NCBI RefSeq assembly: GCF_004004555.2
Contig: NZ_SACP01000015.1
Span: 62,001 to 126,000 of the forward strand
Source: Methylobacterium oryzihabitans
GTDB lineage: Bacteria; Pseudomonadota; Alphaproteobacteria; Rhizobiales; Beijerinckiaceae
Length of the DNA stretch: 64,000 nucleotides
Direction of reading: 5' to 3'
Translations under genes and position numbers: made by a program
The notes under the pieces: model-generated
Database searches by the model: none
The model's input: only the letters and a program-made list of their open reading frames with translations
Told to the model about the DNA's origin: nothing
Part shown: positions 56,281 to 64,000 of the stretch, piece by piece
Layout: every line of letters starts with the position of its first letter
Numbering within the stretch: position 1 is the stretch's first letter

Positions 56281-57000
56281 TCAGGGTTCGCCGGCCTCGT
56301 CCGGGTCCTCGGCCGCCGCGCCGTCGAGGGCGGCGAGCGTCGCGAGGGCCAGCGGGCGGGTGATGCGCCGGCCGCGGCTGAGGCCCTCGCGGTCGAGGGC
56401 GGCCACGACGTCGCGGGCGCGCCCGAGGGAGCGGTCGATGCGCAGCGCCAGCGCCTCGACCACGCTGATGTCGACCACGAGCTGGCGGTCGACGAACAGC
56501 TTCACCAGCACCATCCGCAGCAGCGTCTCGTCCGGCGGCGCGATGGCGATGCCGGGGGCGAGCCGCAGGCGCGAGCGCAGGTCGGCGACCGCCAGCCCCC
56601 AGGCCTCGACGGCGCCGGTGCCGGTCACGACCACGCCGGTCCCGCGCTCGCGGGCGAGGTTGAGCAGGTGGAACAGCGCAGCCTCGTCGCGGCCCTCGGG
56701 CCGGTCGGCATCCTCGATCACGAGGTTGCCGTTGGAGACGAGGTGCGGCACCGCCTCCCGGGTCACCTCGGCGGCCGGCACGGTCCAGGCATGAGCCTGC
56801 GTCGCCCAGATCGAGGCGAGATGGCTCTTGCCGCTGCCCGACGGACCGGTGAGGACAAGCACGCGGTCGGGCCAGTCGGGCCAGGATTCGATCCGGGCGT
56901 AGGCGGCCTCGTTGGTCGGGCTGACGAGGAAGTCCTCGCGGCCGTAGCGGGGATCGAGCGGCAGGTCGAAGGCGAGCTGGCGGGGAAGCGGATCTGGCAT
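56281..57000 (-). CDS. hdaA: DnaA-related replication regulator HdaA
   Basis: 239 residues. Clamp-binding motif RQLAFDLPL at the N-terminus, Walker [12 protein letters not shown] (52-62), Walker B-like LVIEDAD, and an AAA+ lid but no DnaA DNA-binding domain. It stimulates hydrolysis of DnaA-bound ATP at the sliding clamp to prevent re-initiation. Downstream of perM, a neighbourhood conserved in Rhizobiales as I recall. Confidence 0.93.
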   Translation of the reverse strand: MPDPLPRQLAFDLPLDPRYGREDFLVSPTNEAAYARIESWPDWPDRVLVLTGPSGSGKSHLASIWATQAHAWTVPAAEVTREAVPHLVSNGNLVIEDADRPEGRDEAALFHLLNLARERGTGVVVTGTGAVEAWGLAVADLRSRLRLAPGIAIAPPDETLLRMVLVKLFVDRQLVVDISVVEALALRIDRSLGRARDVVAALDREGLSRGRRITRPLALATLAALDGAAAEDPDEAGEP

Positions 57001-57025
57001 CGGGGGCGGCGTCGCTCGTCTCTCG

Positions 57026-58138
57026 TCAGGGCAGGCGGGCCGGCACGGCGGGCGGCGCCTCCTCGGGCAGCAGCGGCGCCTCGTCGTGGTAGAGCCTGCT
57101 GGCGAGATAGCGCCGGACCCCGAACCGGGCGATGACCCCGATCGCCGCCGCGATCGGCACCGCCAGCAGCAGGCCGAGGAAGCCGAACAGCGAGCCGAAG
57201 GCGAGCAGCGCGAACATCAGCCAGACCGGATGCAGCCGCACCGCGTCGCCGACGAGCTTGGGCTGGAGCACGTTGCCTTCGAGGAACTGGCCGATCAGGA
57301 ACACCGCCACCGTAAGGGTGATCGGCAGGCCGTTGGGCCAGAACTGCACCAGGGCGACGCCGGTCGAGAGCAGGAACCCGGTGAGCGAGCCGACATACGG
57401 GATGAAGGTGAGGAAGCCGGCGAGCAGGCCGATCAGCACGCCGAAATTCAGCCCGACCGCCCACAGTCCGGCGGCGTAGAACGTGCCGAGGATGAGGCAG
57501 ACGAGGCTCTGGCCGCGGATGAAGCTCGTGATCGCGCCGTCGATCTCGCGGGCGAGCTGGCGCACGGTGAGGCGGTGGCGCGGCGGCACCCAGCGGTCGA
57601 GGGTCGCGATCATCCGGTCCCAGTCGACCAGGAGATAGAACGCCACCACCGGCGTCACCACGAGGAGCGACACGAGGCCGACGATCGCCTGACTGCCGGT
57701 CCACAGCGAGCGCAGGAAGGCCAGCACCCAGGCGACCCCCTGCCCCATCAGGTTGCCGACCGAGGATTGCAGCTCCTGCACCGCCTGGCTGCCCCCGGCG
57801 CGCTCGATCAGCGGCCCGGCATGCTCGGCGATGATCGATTGCAGCTTGGCGATCGTCGCCGGCATCGTGGCGACGAGCGCCGCGAGCTGGTTGGCCGCCA
57901 GCGGCACCGCGACGACGAGCACCACGACGAGGAGCAGCAGGAACACCGCCAGGATGACGAAGGTCGCGGCGAGCCGCCCGATCCCGAGCCGTTCCAGCCG
58001 GTCGGCGATCGGGTCGAGCACGTAGGCCAAGGCCGCGCCGGCCACGAAGGGCAGCAGCACGTCGCGCAGGAGGTAGAGCAGCAGCGCCAGGATCGCGAAG
58101 GCGGACAGGGCGATCACCACCCGGCGCTGGATCGGCAT
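57026..58138 (-). CDS. perM: AI-2E / PerM family transporter
   Basis: 370 residues with eight predicted helices: first two near 8-45, another near 60-85, a soluble helical insert (about 90-145), then a hydrophobic C-terminal half containing RGQSLVCLILGTFYAAGL and PYVGSLTGFLLSTGV. The family is a permease of uncertain cargo (AI-2 export has been claimed for one member). C-terminal Pro/Glu tail. The start ATG at 58136-58138 is preferred over a longer frame that runs through repeat B. Confidence 0.9.
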   Translation of the reverse strand: MPIQRRVVIALSAFAILALLLYLLRDVLLPFVAGAALAYVLDPIADRLERLGIGRLAATFVILAVFLLLLVVVLVVAVPLAANQLAALVATMPATIAKLQSIIAEHAGPLIERAGGSQAVQELQSSVGNLMGQGVAWVLAFLRSLWTGSQAIVGLVSLLVVTPVVAFYLLVDWDRMIATLDRWVPPRHRLTVRQLAREIDGAITSFIRGQSLVCLILGTFYAAGLWAVGLNFGVLIGLLAGFLTFIPYVGSLTGFLLSTGVALVQFWPNGLPITLTVAVFLIGQFLEGNVLQPKLVGDAVRLHPVWLMFALLAFGSLFGFLGLLLAVPIAAAIGVIARFGVRRYLASRLYHDEAPLLPEEAPPAVPARLP

Positions 58139-58216
58139 CGGCTCTCTCCTGCCCTGGTCGTTCCCGGCAGATAGGGAGCGGGGCGTCGTACGGTCAAGGC
58201 GGCGGGGGTGTGGATC

Positions 58217-58453
58217 CAGGGCCATCGCTTCAGCGATTGTCCTGTGGTCGCCCGCAGGGCGACGCTTGATGGCGGGCGCGGTGCGCTTTGCGCCCGAAGA
58301 GCGCCCCGCGGAGCGGGTTCGAGGGGACGAATGTCCGCTCGAACACAGAGCTGAGCGAAAGCCGAGGCTGCGGGCGACACTGCGTGTCGCGCACTGCCGC
58401 CGGCGCCTGAGGCCAAGCGGGAAACCAGGGCAATCGCTCTGAAGCGATTGCCC
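58217..58453 (+). mobile_element. repeat family B (MITE-like), copy 2, with 12-bp target duplication
   Basis: 237 bases bounded by direct repeats GGGTGTGGATCC (58205-58216 and 58454-58465), different in sequence from the copy 1 flanks. Starts AGGGCCATCGCTTCAGCG and ends CAATCGCT-CTG-AAGCGATTGCCCT; both ends are hairpins and inverted to each other. Middle shared with copy 1. Lies between the addB 3' end and the perM start. No gene in 58139-58539. Confidence 0.88.
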
Positions 58454-58539
58454 TGGGTGTGGATCCGGTGCGCCGGACCACGAAGGCGTGCGCCGGTCCC
58501 GGCCGGGCACGGGGGACCGGCGGCGAGAGACCGAGCGCC

Positions 58540-61500
58540 CTACGCCTCCTCCCCGCCGACCAGCGACCATTCCTTGACCCGGGCGAGGTGGTCGTAGGCC
58601 GAGTAGGCCTTGGCGTATTTCGGGTAGGGCCGCGACAGGTAGGCGGCCTCGCCGGCGAGGAAGCGCTCGATCAGGAGCTTCAGCCGCCCGGCATGCTCGT
58701 CAACGAGGTCGGCGACGCTGCGCTCCTCGCCCCGCGGCGGCTTGACCGGCAGCACGTCGAGGGGCGAGCGCCCGCCCCCGGCCCGGACGTAGACGAGGTC
58801 GGGGACCGCGGGCGCCGGGGCGAGATCCCGGAAGGCGCCGTCGCGCAGCATCGCCGCCTCCAGGGTGAGCTGGGGCGAGAACCCGGCGAAGATCTCCCGA
58901 GCGCTCGGCGGCGTACCGGTCTTGAAGTCGATGACGGTGCGGCCGCCGTCGCGGCGGGCCTCGATCCGGTCGGCCCGGGCGGTGAGGGTGAAGGTCTCGC
59001 CTCCCGCCAGTGCCATCGGCCAGCGCCCGCCGATCTCGGCATGGACCCGGGCGAGGGCTGGCCGACGCTCGGCCTCCCAGACCAGGAAGGCGGCGGCGAG
59101 CCGCTCGAAGCGCGGCCACCACTCGGCGTAGAGTTCGGGATAGGCGTCGGCGATCCGCGCGAAGGCGTTGATCGCGAGGTCGTAGAGCGGCTCGTGCGGG
59201 TCGGCCGGCAGGGTCTCGGGGTATTTCTGCGCGAAGCCGCCGAGCACGTCGTGGACGATCGTGCCGCGGTCGCTGGCGCTCGGCTGCACCGCCACCGGTT
59301 CGAGGGGGTCGAGGCCGAGAACGTGGCGCGCGAAGATGCCGTAGGGGTCGCGCACGAGAGTTTCGATCTCGGTGACGCTGAGCCGGCGCGGAAAAAGCGC
59401 GGGGTCGGGCCGCGGCGCCGGCCGGGCGAGGCGCGGCGGCGCCGGGGCGTCGCCGCGGTCGAGGGCGGCGGCGCAGGCGCGCAGGCGGTCGCCGTCCCTC
59501 GTCATCCCGGCCCAGACCGCCTCGCCCGCGAAGGCGCGCAGGCGCTGGAGGAAGCGCGACGGCACCATCGGCGAGCCCTCGCGCTTGTGGGCCCGGGTGA
59601 CGACCGCGTCGTGGCAGCCGAGCGCCTGAACGAAGTCGTGGGCGGTCTGGCCGAGGCGCCGCTCCGGCGGCGGCAGGCCGACGCGGGTGCGCATCGGCCG
59701 GTTGAGGAAGGCGTCGGTCTCGGCCTTGGGCGGCCAGACGCCCTCGTCGAGGCCGCCGAGCACCACCCGGTCGACCCGCAGCAGCCGGGCCTCGAGCAGG
59801 CCGAGAATGCGCAGGCGCGGATGCGGCGACGGGCCGGTCCGGCCGCTCACCACCCGGTCGCGGGCGAGCGCGGTGAAGAACGGTGGGTAATCCGAGAACC
59901 GCCCCGGAACCGGGCCGGGCTCGGCCAGGGCGAGGTCGTCGAACAGCGCGTCGAGGGTCGCGGCGGACGGGTCGTCGACGTCGCCCGGCCCGTCCATCAG
60001 CCGGTCGCAGGTCTCGCGGTGATCCTGGGCGAGACCGACGAGGTCGTGCGCCGGGTCGCCGGCCGCTTGCCCGAACCCGTCGAACGCCACGGCGAGGCGC
60101 CGGAGCAGGTCGTCGGCGGCGTCCCAGTCCTCCGGGGTCAGCCGCTGCTTCGGCCGCGGCGCCCGGCGCTCGCCGCCGTCGCGGTTGGCGCGCAGGGCCT
60201 CGGCGAGACCGTCGAAGCCGCGGGCCGGCGCGGGCCCGCGCAGGACGCCGATCTCCAGCACGGCGGCGGCACGCACCACCTCGGCCCGGCTCAGGCCGAG
60301 CGTCACCAGCGGATGCGCGAGCAGCGCCAGCACCCGCGTCGGTTCGGCGTCGAGGGCGGCGACGTCGGCGGCGAGGCGGGCGAGGCGCCCGGCCCGGGAC
60401 AGGGCGAGGGATTCGCCGCCGGAATCGTCGGCGACGATGCCCCAGCGCTTCAGCTCGGCGGCGACCCGGCGGGCGAGATTGCGGTCGGGCGTCACCAGGG
60501 CGGCGGTGGCGCCGGGCCGCTCCAGCGTCTCGCGCAGGGCGATGGCGGCGCACAGCGCCTCCTCGCGCTCGTCGGCCGCCTCGACCACCGCGAGCCCGGC
60601 GCAGCCGCCGCGGGACAGGGCCGCGCGGCGGCCCGGATCGAGGTCGGCCCAGGCGTCGGTGGTCTCGGCCGGGCGCAGCACCTCGGACAGCAGGGCGGCG
60701 CGCGCCTCCGCCGCCGGCTCCGGCCGGCCCAGCGCCCGCACCGCCTCGCGCCCGAGCGCGAGATGGTCGGCGGCGAGCAACCGGTGCAGGATCGCCTGCG
60801 GGTGGGCGTGGGCGACGTGCTCGCCGTCGCCGCCGGGGTCGATCGCCCGCCAGCCGTCCGGATCGAGGCCGAGATCGAGGCCCGGCAACACCACGGCGCC
60901 GCGGTCGAGGCTCGCCACGGCGGCGATCAGCGCCGCGGTCGCCGGGATCGAGCCGGTGGAGCCGGCGACGATCACCGGGTCCGCCGGCCGGTCGCGGCGC
61001 AGGCGCGCCGCCTCGGCGAGCATCAGCTCGCGCCCCCGGGCGACCGGATCGCTCAGGCCGCGCTCGGCCAGGATCGCCGGCCACGCCTCGGCGGCGATGC
61101 GCACGAAGTCGAGGGTGAGCGAGAAGTAGCGCGAGAACTCGGCCTCGACCGCGCCGGCGATGTCGTCCCAGGGCATGCCCTCGACGGCGAGCGAATCCAT
61201 CAGCCCTTCGAGATCGGCCGCGAGGGCGACGGCGTCGGCCGGCGAGGACGGCACCCGGAACGGCACCTCGTCGCCGAGGGGCAGCAACTGGCGGTCGACG
61301 GTCTCGGCCCAGGCCTGGACGAGGCGGGCGAGGATCAGCCGGCGCTCCAGCCCGGCCATCGGCGGGTGCAGCGCCGCCTCGGGGCGCGCGCCCGGCGGGG
61401 CGGCGGCGAGGTCGATCTCGGCCTCGTCGGCCTCGCCGAGAGGGACCATGCGCGGCAGCAGGGCCGCCGGGCCGCAACGCTGCCCGAGGGTCGCGGCGAG

Positions 61501-61662
61501 GGCGCGGGCCGCCCGGCGGGTCGGCAGGTAGACCGTCACGGCGGCGAGCCCGAACGGGTCGCGCCCGACCTCGCCGACGAGGCTGCCGTCGAGGAGCGCG
61601 TCCGCGAGGGTGTCGAGGAAGGACAGGCCCGGCGCGATGGTGAAGACGCGGTGTTCGGTCAT
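58540..61662 (-). CDS. addB: double-strand break repair protein AddB
   Basis: 1040 residues of the alphaproteobacterial AddB type: an inactive helicase-like N-terminal region (VTVYLPTRRAARALAATL, VIVAGSTGSIPATAAL, RVVLGGLDEGVWPP) and a RecB-type nuclease at the C-terminus with TVIDFKTGTPP plus the upstream RGTIVHDVLGGFA His. Works with AddA to resect DNA ends for RecA. In related genomes addA usually follows directly; here repeat B copy 2 and perM follow. ATGA overlap with the GNAT gene. Confidence 0.92.
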   Translation of the reverse strand: MTEHRVFTIAPGLSFLDTLADALLDGSLVGEVGRDPFGLAAVTVYLPTRRAARALAATLGQRCGPAALLPRMVPLGEADEAEIDLAAAPPGARPEAALHPPMAGLERRLILARLVQAWAETVDRQLLPLGDEVPFRVPSSPADAVALAADLEGLMDSLAVEGMPWDDIAGAVEAEFSRYFSLTLDFVRIAAEAWPAILAERGLSDPVARGRELMLAEAARLRRDRPADPVIVAGSTGSIPATAALIAAVASLDRGAVVLPGLDLGLDPDGWRAIDPGGDGEHVAHAHPQAILHRLLAADHLALGREAVRALGRPEPAAEARAALLSEVLRPAETTDAWADLDPGRRAALSRGGCAGLAVVEAADEREEALCAAIALRETLERPGATAALVTPDRNLARRVAAELKRWGIVADDSGGESLALSRAGRLARLAADVAALDAEPTRVLALLAHPLVTLGLSRAEVVRAAAVLEIGVLRGPAPARGFDGLAEALRANRDGGERRAPRPKQRLTPEDWDAADDLLRRLAVAFDGFGQAAGDPAHDLVGLAQDHRETCDRLMDGPGDVDDPSAATLDALFDDLALAEPGPVPGRFSDYPPFFTALARDRVVSGRTGPSPHPRLRILGLLEARLLRVDRVVLGGLDEGVWPPKAETDAFLNRPMRTRVGLPPPERRLGQTAHDFVQALGCHDAVVTRAHKREGSPMVPSRFLQRLRAFAGEAVWAGMTRDGDRLRACAAALDRGDAPAPPRLARPAPRPDPALFPRRLSVTEIETLVRDPYGIFARHVLGLDPLEPVAVQPSASDRGTIVHDVLGGFAQKYPETLPADPHEPLYDLAINAFARIADAYPELYAEWWPRFERLAAAFLVWEAERRPALARVHAEIGGRWPMALAGGETFTLTARADRIEARRDGGRTVIDFKTGTPPSAREIFAGFSPQLTLEAAMLRDGAFRDLAPAPAVPDLVYVRAGGGRSPLDVLPVKPPRGEERSVADLVDEHAGRLKLLIERFLAGEAAYLSRPYPKYAKAYSAYDHLARVKEWSLVGGEEA

Positions 61663-62168
61663 CGCCGGTCTCCGTCGTCCGGCAGCGCGCGCAGGAGGTA
61701 GCGCACGACCTTGCCGCCCGGCGCCACGGACGCCGCTCCGACCTCGCGGAAGCCGAGGCCCGCGTGGAAGGCCGCCGAGACGGGATTGGGCGGATCGCTG
61801 TTCACCTCGCAGACGACGCGTCCGTGGCCGGCCGCCCCCGCCGCGGCGAACAGGTCGCGGTACAGAGCGCGGGCGAGGCCGAGGCCGCGGCAGGCCGGCG
61901 CCGTGACGACCCGGTCGACGTAGACGAAGCGCGGGTAGCGCTCGCGGAACCACAGGAAGTTCGGCGAGGCGTAGTCCGCGTCCTGGTCGAGGGCGATCAG
62001 GAACGCCTCGCCGCCGCCGATCCCGGTCGCCCGGAAGGCGCCGCGGTGGAGCGCTTGAAGGCGGGCCTCGTCGAGGAGCGAGGTCTCGACCGCGTGGGCG
62101 TTGTTGAGCGCCAGCACCCGGCCGAGATCGCCGGAGATCAGCGGGACGACGCGCGGCGGCCCGCTCAC
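61659..62168 (-). CDS. GNAT family N-acetyltransferase
   Basis: 169 residues. YVDRVVTAPACRGLGLARALY is the acetyl-CoA-binding segment, CEVNSDPPNPVSAAFHAGLGF the C-terminal signature. Begins with GTG overlapping the murU stop (GTGA) and ends overlapping addB (ATGA), so it is translated within this operon, although its substrate is unknown. The insert position between murU and addB is unusual for the cluster. Confidence 0.87.
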   Translation of the reverse strand: MSGPPRVVPLISGDLGRVLALNNAHAVETSLLDEARLQALHRGAFRATGIGGGEAFLIALDQDADYASPNFLWFRERYPRFVYVDRVVTAPACRGLGLARALYRDLFAAAGAAGHGRVVCEVNSDPPNPVSAAFHAGLGFREVGAASVAPGGKVVRYLLRALPDDGDRR

Positions 62169-62908
62169 GGCTGGGTCGCGCTGCTGCGCATCCGCTCCTC
62201 GGCCTCGCGGAGGGCCTCGGGCGTGCCGACATGCAGCCATTGCCCGTCGAGGCGCAGGCCGTGCAGGCGGCCGGCCTTGGCGGCGCGGTCGAACAGCAGG
62301 TTGAGCGAGAACGGCCCCTCGGGCGTGTCGGCGAACAGCTCGGGCTTCACCACCGCGACGCCGGCATAGACGAAGGCCGCGACCTCGCTCTCGGCCCGGC
62401 GGGTGAGCCGGCCGTCGCCGTCCATGTGGAAGTCGCCGCGGCCGTCGTAGCCGAGGCTGGTCGCCGCCGAGGCGCACAGCAGCAGCATGTCCATCCGTGC
62501 CGGGTCGAAGCCCGCGACGAGGCGGGGCAGGTTCGGCTGCGGCCCTTCGAGCCAGAACGAATCGGAATTGAGGACCAGGAACGGCGCCTTGCCGAGGAGC
62601 GGCAGCGCCTTGCGGGCGCCGCCGCCGGTCTCCAGCAGCCGCTCGCGCTCGTCCGAGATCGTGATGACCGGGGCCCGGCGGCGGCGGACGAGATGCGCCT
62701 CCATGAGGTCGGCGAGATAGTGGACGTTGACCACCACGCTGGCGATGCCGGCCTCGGCGAGACGGTCGAGGGCGTGGTCGACCAGCGCCCGTCCCCCCAC
62801 CTCGACGAGGGGCTTGGGCACCGTGGCGGTGATCGGGCGCATGCGCTTGCCGAGCCCCGCCGCGAGGACGAAGGCACGGGTGATGGCGGCGGGCTCGGGA
62901 TCGCTCAT
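62165..62908 (-). CDS. murU: nucleotidyltransferase, MurNAc-1-phosphate uridylyltransferase MurU-like
   Basis: 247 residues. Nucleotide motif FVLAAGLGKRMRPITATVPKPLVEVGG, then VVVNVHYLADLMEAHL, LVLNSDSFW with the metal Asp, and WLHVGTPEALREAE. Converts MurNAc-1-P to UDP-MurNAc in the cell-wall recycling shortcut, paired with the AmgK-like kinase next door (12-base gap). Confidence 0.9.
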   Translation of the reverse strand: MSDPEPAAITRAFVLAAGLGKRMRPITATVPKPLVEVGGRALVDHALDRLAEAGIASVVVNVHYLADLMEAHLVRRRRAPVITISDERERLLETGGGARKALPLLGKAPFLVLNSDSFWLEGPQPNLPRLVAGFDPARMDMLLLCASAATSLGYDGRGDFHMDGDGRLTRRAESEVAAFVYAGVAVVKPELFADTPEGPFSLNLLFDRAAKAGRLHGLRLDGQWLHVGTPEALREAEERMRSSATQP

Positions 62909-62920
62909 CGGGGTCCGGGA

Positions 62921-64000
62921 TCAGGTCGGCAGGACGAGTTGCGGAAGGTGGGTCTCGGTCCAGACGCGGACGCGGTGCAAGGCCGGATGCGCGAGGTTGC
63001 GGTTGAGGTAGCCGGCGATCCGCGGCAGGTGCGCGAGATAGGCCGGCTTGCCGTCGCGGCGGTCGAGCCGGGCGAAGATGCCGAGGATCTTGGTCGCCCG
63101 CTGGGCCCCGAGCACCGCGTAGGCGTGGGCGAAGCCCTGCACGTCGAACTCGGCGTCGCGGACCTTGCGCTCGCGGGCGTAGAGGCCGAGCAGGCGCAGC
63201 TCGAACTCCGCGCTCGCGTCGACCCGGGCGTCCTGGAGCAGCGAGGCGACGTCGTAGGCGGCGTGGCCGAGCACCGCGTCCTGGAAGTCGATGAGCCCGA
63301 CCCGCTCCAGCCCGTCGCGCTCGGGCAGCCAGATCAGGTTCGGCGAGTGGTAGTCGCGCAGGACCCAGGTCGGCCGTTCCGGCTCGATCCCGCGCAGGGC
63401 CTCGGCCCAGACGGCGAGGAAGTCGGCGCGGGCGAGTGGGCTCAGCCGCGTTCCGGCGACGACGGGCGCGTACCAGTCGATCAGCAGCTCGGCCTCGAAC
63501 AGCAGCGCTTCGAGGTCGTAGGGCGGCAGTTCGTGATCCTGGCCCTCGGAGACCGGCAGCACCGCCGGCAGGGGCGTCCCGTGCAGACGCGCCAGGACCT
63601 TGACCGCCTCGGCGTAGCGCTCCGGGCGCGGGCCGCCGGCGTCGACCACCGGCTCGGCGCCGAGATCCTCGAGGATCAGCAGGCCGGCATCGAGGTCTTC
63701 GCCGAGAATGCGCGGCGCGCTCAGGCCGAGCGCCCGCAGGCCGCGGTCGACCGCCACGAAGGCGTGGACCGATTCGGCGAGCTTCACGATCGCGCTGTAG
63801 GGCTTGCCGTCGCGCACGGCCGGACCGTCGGCGCGCGGCGGCGAGATCATCAGCACGGCGCGGCTCCCGTCCGGGTTGACCAGCCGCTCGTAGGCCCGGC
63901 TCGACGCGTCGCCCTGCATCAGCTCGCGCCGCGCCTCGCCCCAGCCGCTGCGGTCGAGCAGCACGCGCAGGGCGCGGGCGCGGGTCAGGCGCTCGGCCAT
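62921..64000 (-). CDS. amgK: AmgK-like sugar-1-kinase (MurNAc/GlcNAc), possibly the C-terminal part of a TsaE fusion cut by the window
   Basis: 359 residues visible, APH fold: LMQGDASSRAYERLVN (nucleotide loop region), LLILEDLG, VLRDYHSPNLIWL (catalytic Asp) and GLIDFQDAVLGHAAYDVASLL (metal site). Phosphorylates MurNAc and GlcNAc at C1. The first ATG falls exactly on the last bases of the window, so the frame may continue upstream. In many Rhizobiales this kinase is fused behind a TsaE domain; whether that holds here cannot be seen. Confidence 0.88.
   Translation of the reverse strand: MAERLTRARALRVLLDRSGWGEARRELMQGDASSRAYERLVNPDGSRAVLMISPPRADGPAVRDGKPYSAIVKLAESVHAFVAVDRGLRALGLSAPRILGEDLDAGLLILEDLGAEPVVDAGGPRPERYAEAVKVLARLHGTPLPAVLPVSEGQDHELPPYDLEALLFEAELLIDWYAPVVAGTRLSPLARADFLAVWAEALRGIEPERPTWVLRDYHSPNLIWLPERDGLERVGLIDFQDAVLGHAAYDVASLLQDARVDASAEFELRLLGLYARERKVRDAEFDVQGFAHAYAVLGAQRATKILGIFARLDRRDGKPAYLAHLPRIAGYLNRNLAHPALHRVRVWTETHLPQLVLPT

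Overview
The window comes from a very G+C-rich alphaproteobacterium, most likely Methylobacterium or a close relative (Methylobacteriaceae). The evidence is a lanmodulin gene (9618-10040), CtrA next to flagellar fliI/fliJ, an aerobic (cob-type) cobalamin operon, HdaA, MbfA, and many GTGA/ATGA/TGATG stop-start overlaps. I see no rRNA, tRNA, CRISPR array, transposase or prophage. The window is chromosomal core interspersed with short palindromic repeats.

Layout. 1-402: 5' end of ispG. 646-1776: a patatin-like phospholipase. 2166-7380 (minus): a M23 peptidase, a GH15 glucanohydrolase and transketolase. 7873-9383 (minus): dgoK-dgoA for 2-keto-3-deoxygalactonate. 9618-11110 (plus): lanmodulin, then an SCO-like protein. 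11115-21824: motility and chemotaxis, with fliJ, fliI, ctrA, then cheA-cheW-cheY-cheB-cheR (minus) and a soluble receptor-like gene reading away from cheA. 21841-23660: small accessory genes between repeats. 23708-38104: cobalamin, with cobP-cobO on minus and, on plus, a B12 riboswitch leading cbtB-cbtA-DUF1636-cobW-cobN-cobG-cobH-cobI-cobJ-(cobK, opposite strand)-cobL-cobE-cobM. 38339-46032: polyprenyl diphosphate synthase, a small-molecule or tRNA-type methyltransferase, a phosphoesterase, the iron exporter MbfA behind an Irr-like operator, and lipid A/Kdo genes (acyltransferase, waaA, lpxK). 46558-49266: nucleoside salvage (cdd, purine nucleoside phosphorylase, a deoC remnant, deoA). 49273-52287: GNAT, and a LysR gene divergent from an MFS pump. 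52325-58138 (minus): perM, hdaA, ppk1, ppx. 58540-64000 (minus): amgK, murU, GNAT, addB.

How the genes work together. The cob genes cover most of the aerobic corrin ring pathway from precorrin-2 to cobalt insertion, with cobalt uptake (CbtAB) and later steps (CobO, CobP). CobF, CobS/T, CobB, CobQ and CobC/D are not here. ppk1 and ppx make and degrade polyphosphate. amgK-murU is the cell-wall sugar recycling pair. The che genes encode a complete core signalling set.

The most notable signals are non-coding. (A) A two-hairpin repeat has compensatory base changes between copies; its first hairpin starts on the stop codon of the preceding gene, and one copy supplies the lpxK start codon. (B) A 217-237 bp MITE-like element has terminal hairpins and different 11-12 bp direct repeats flanking each of two copies; a third copy is degraded and carries a nested 254-bp insertion. 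(C) Paired GC hairpins of about 165-220 bp recur between genes, and one copy lies in frame inside cobG. Other leads are a deoC gene apparently reduced to its two ends but still translationally coupled, head-to-head overlapping cobK/cobL start codons, and addB without addA behind it.
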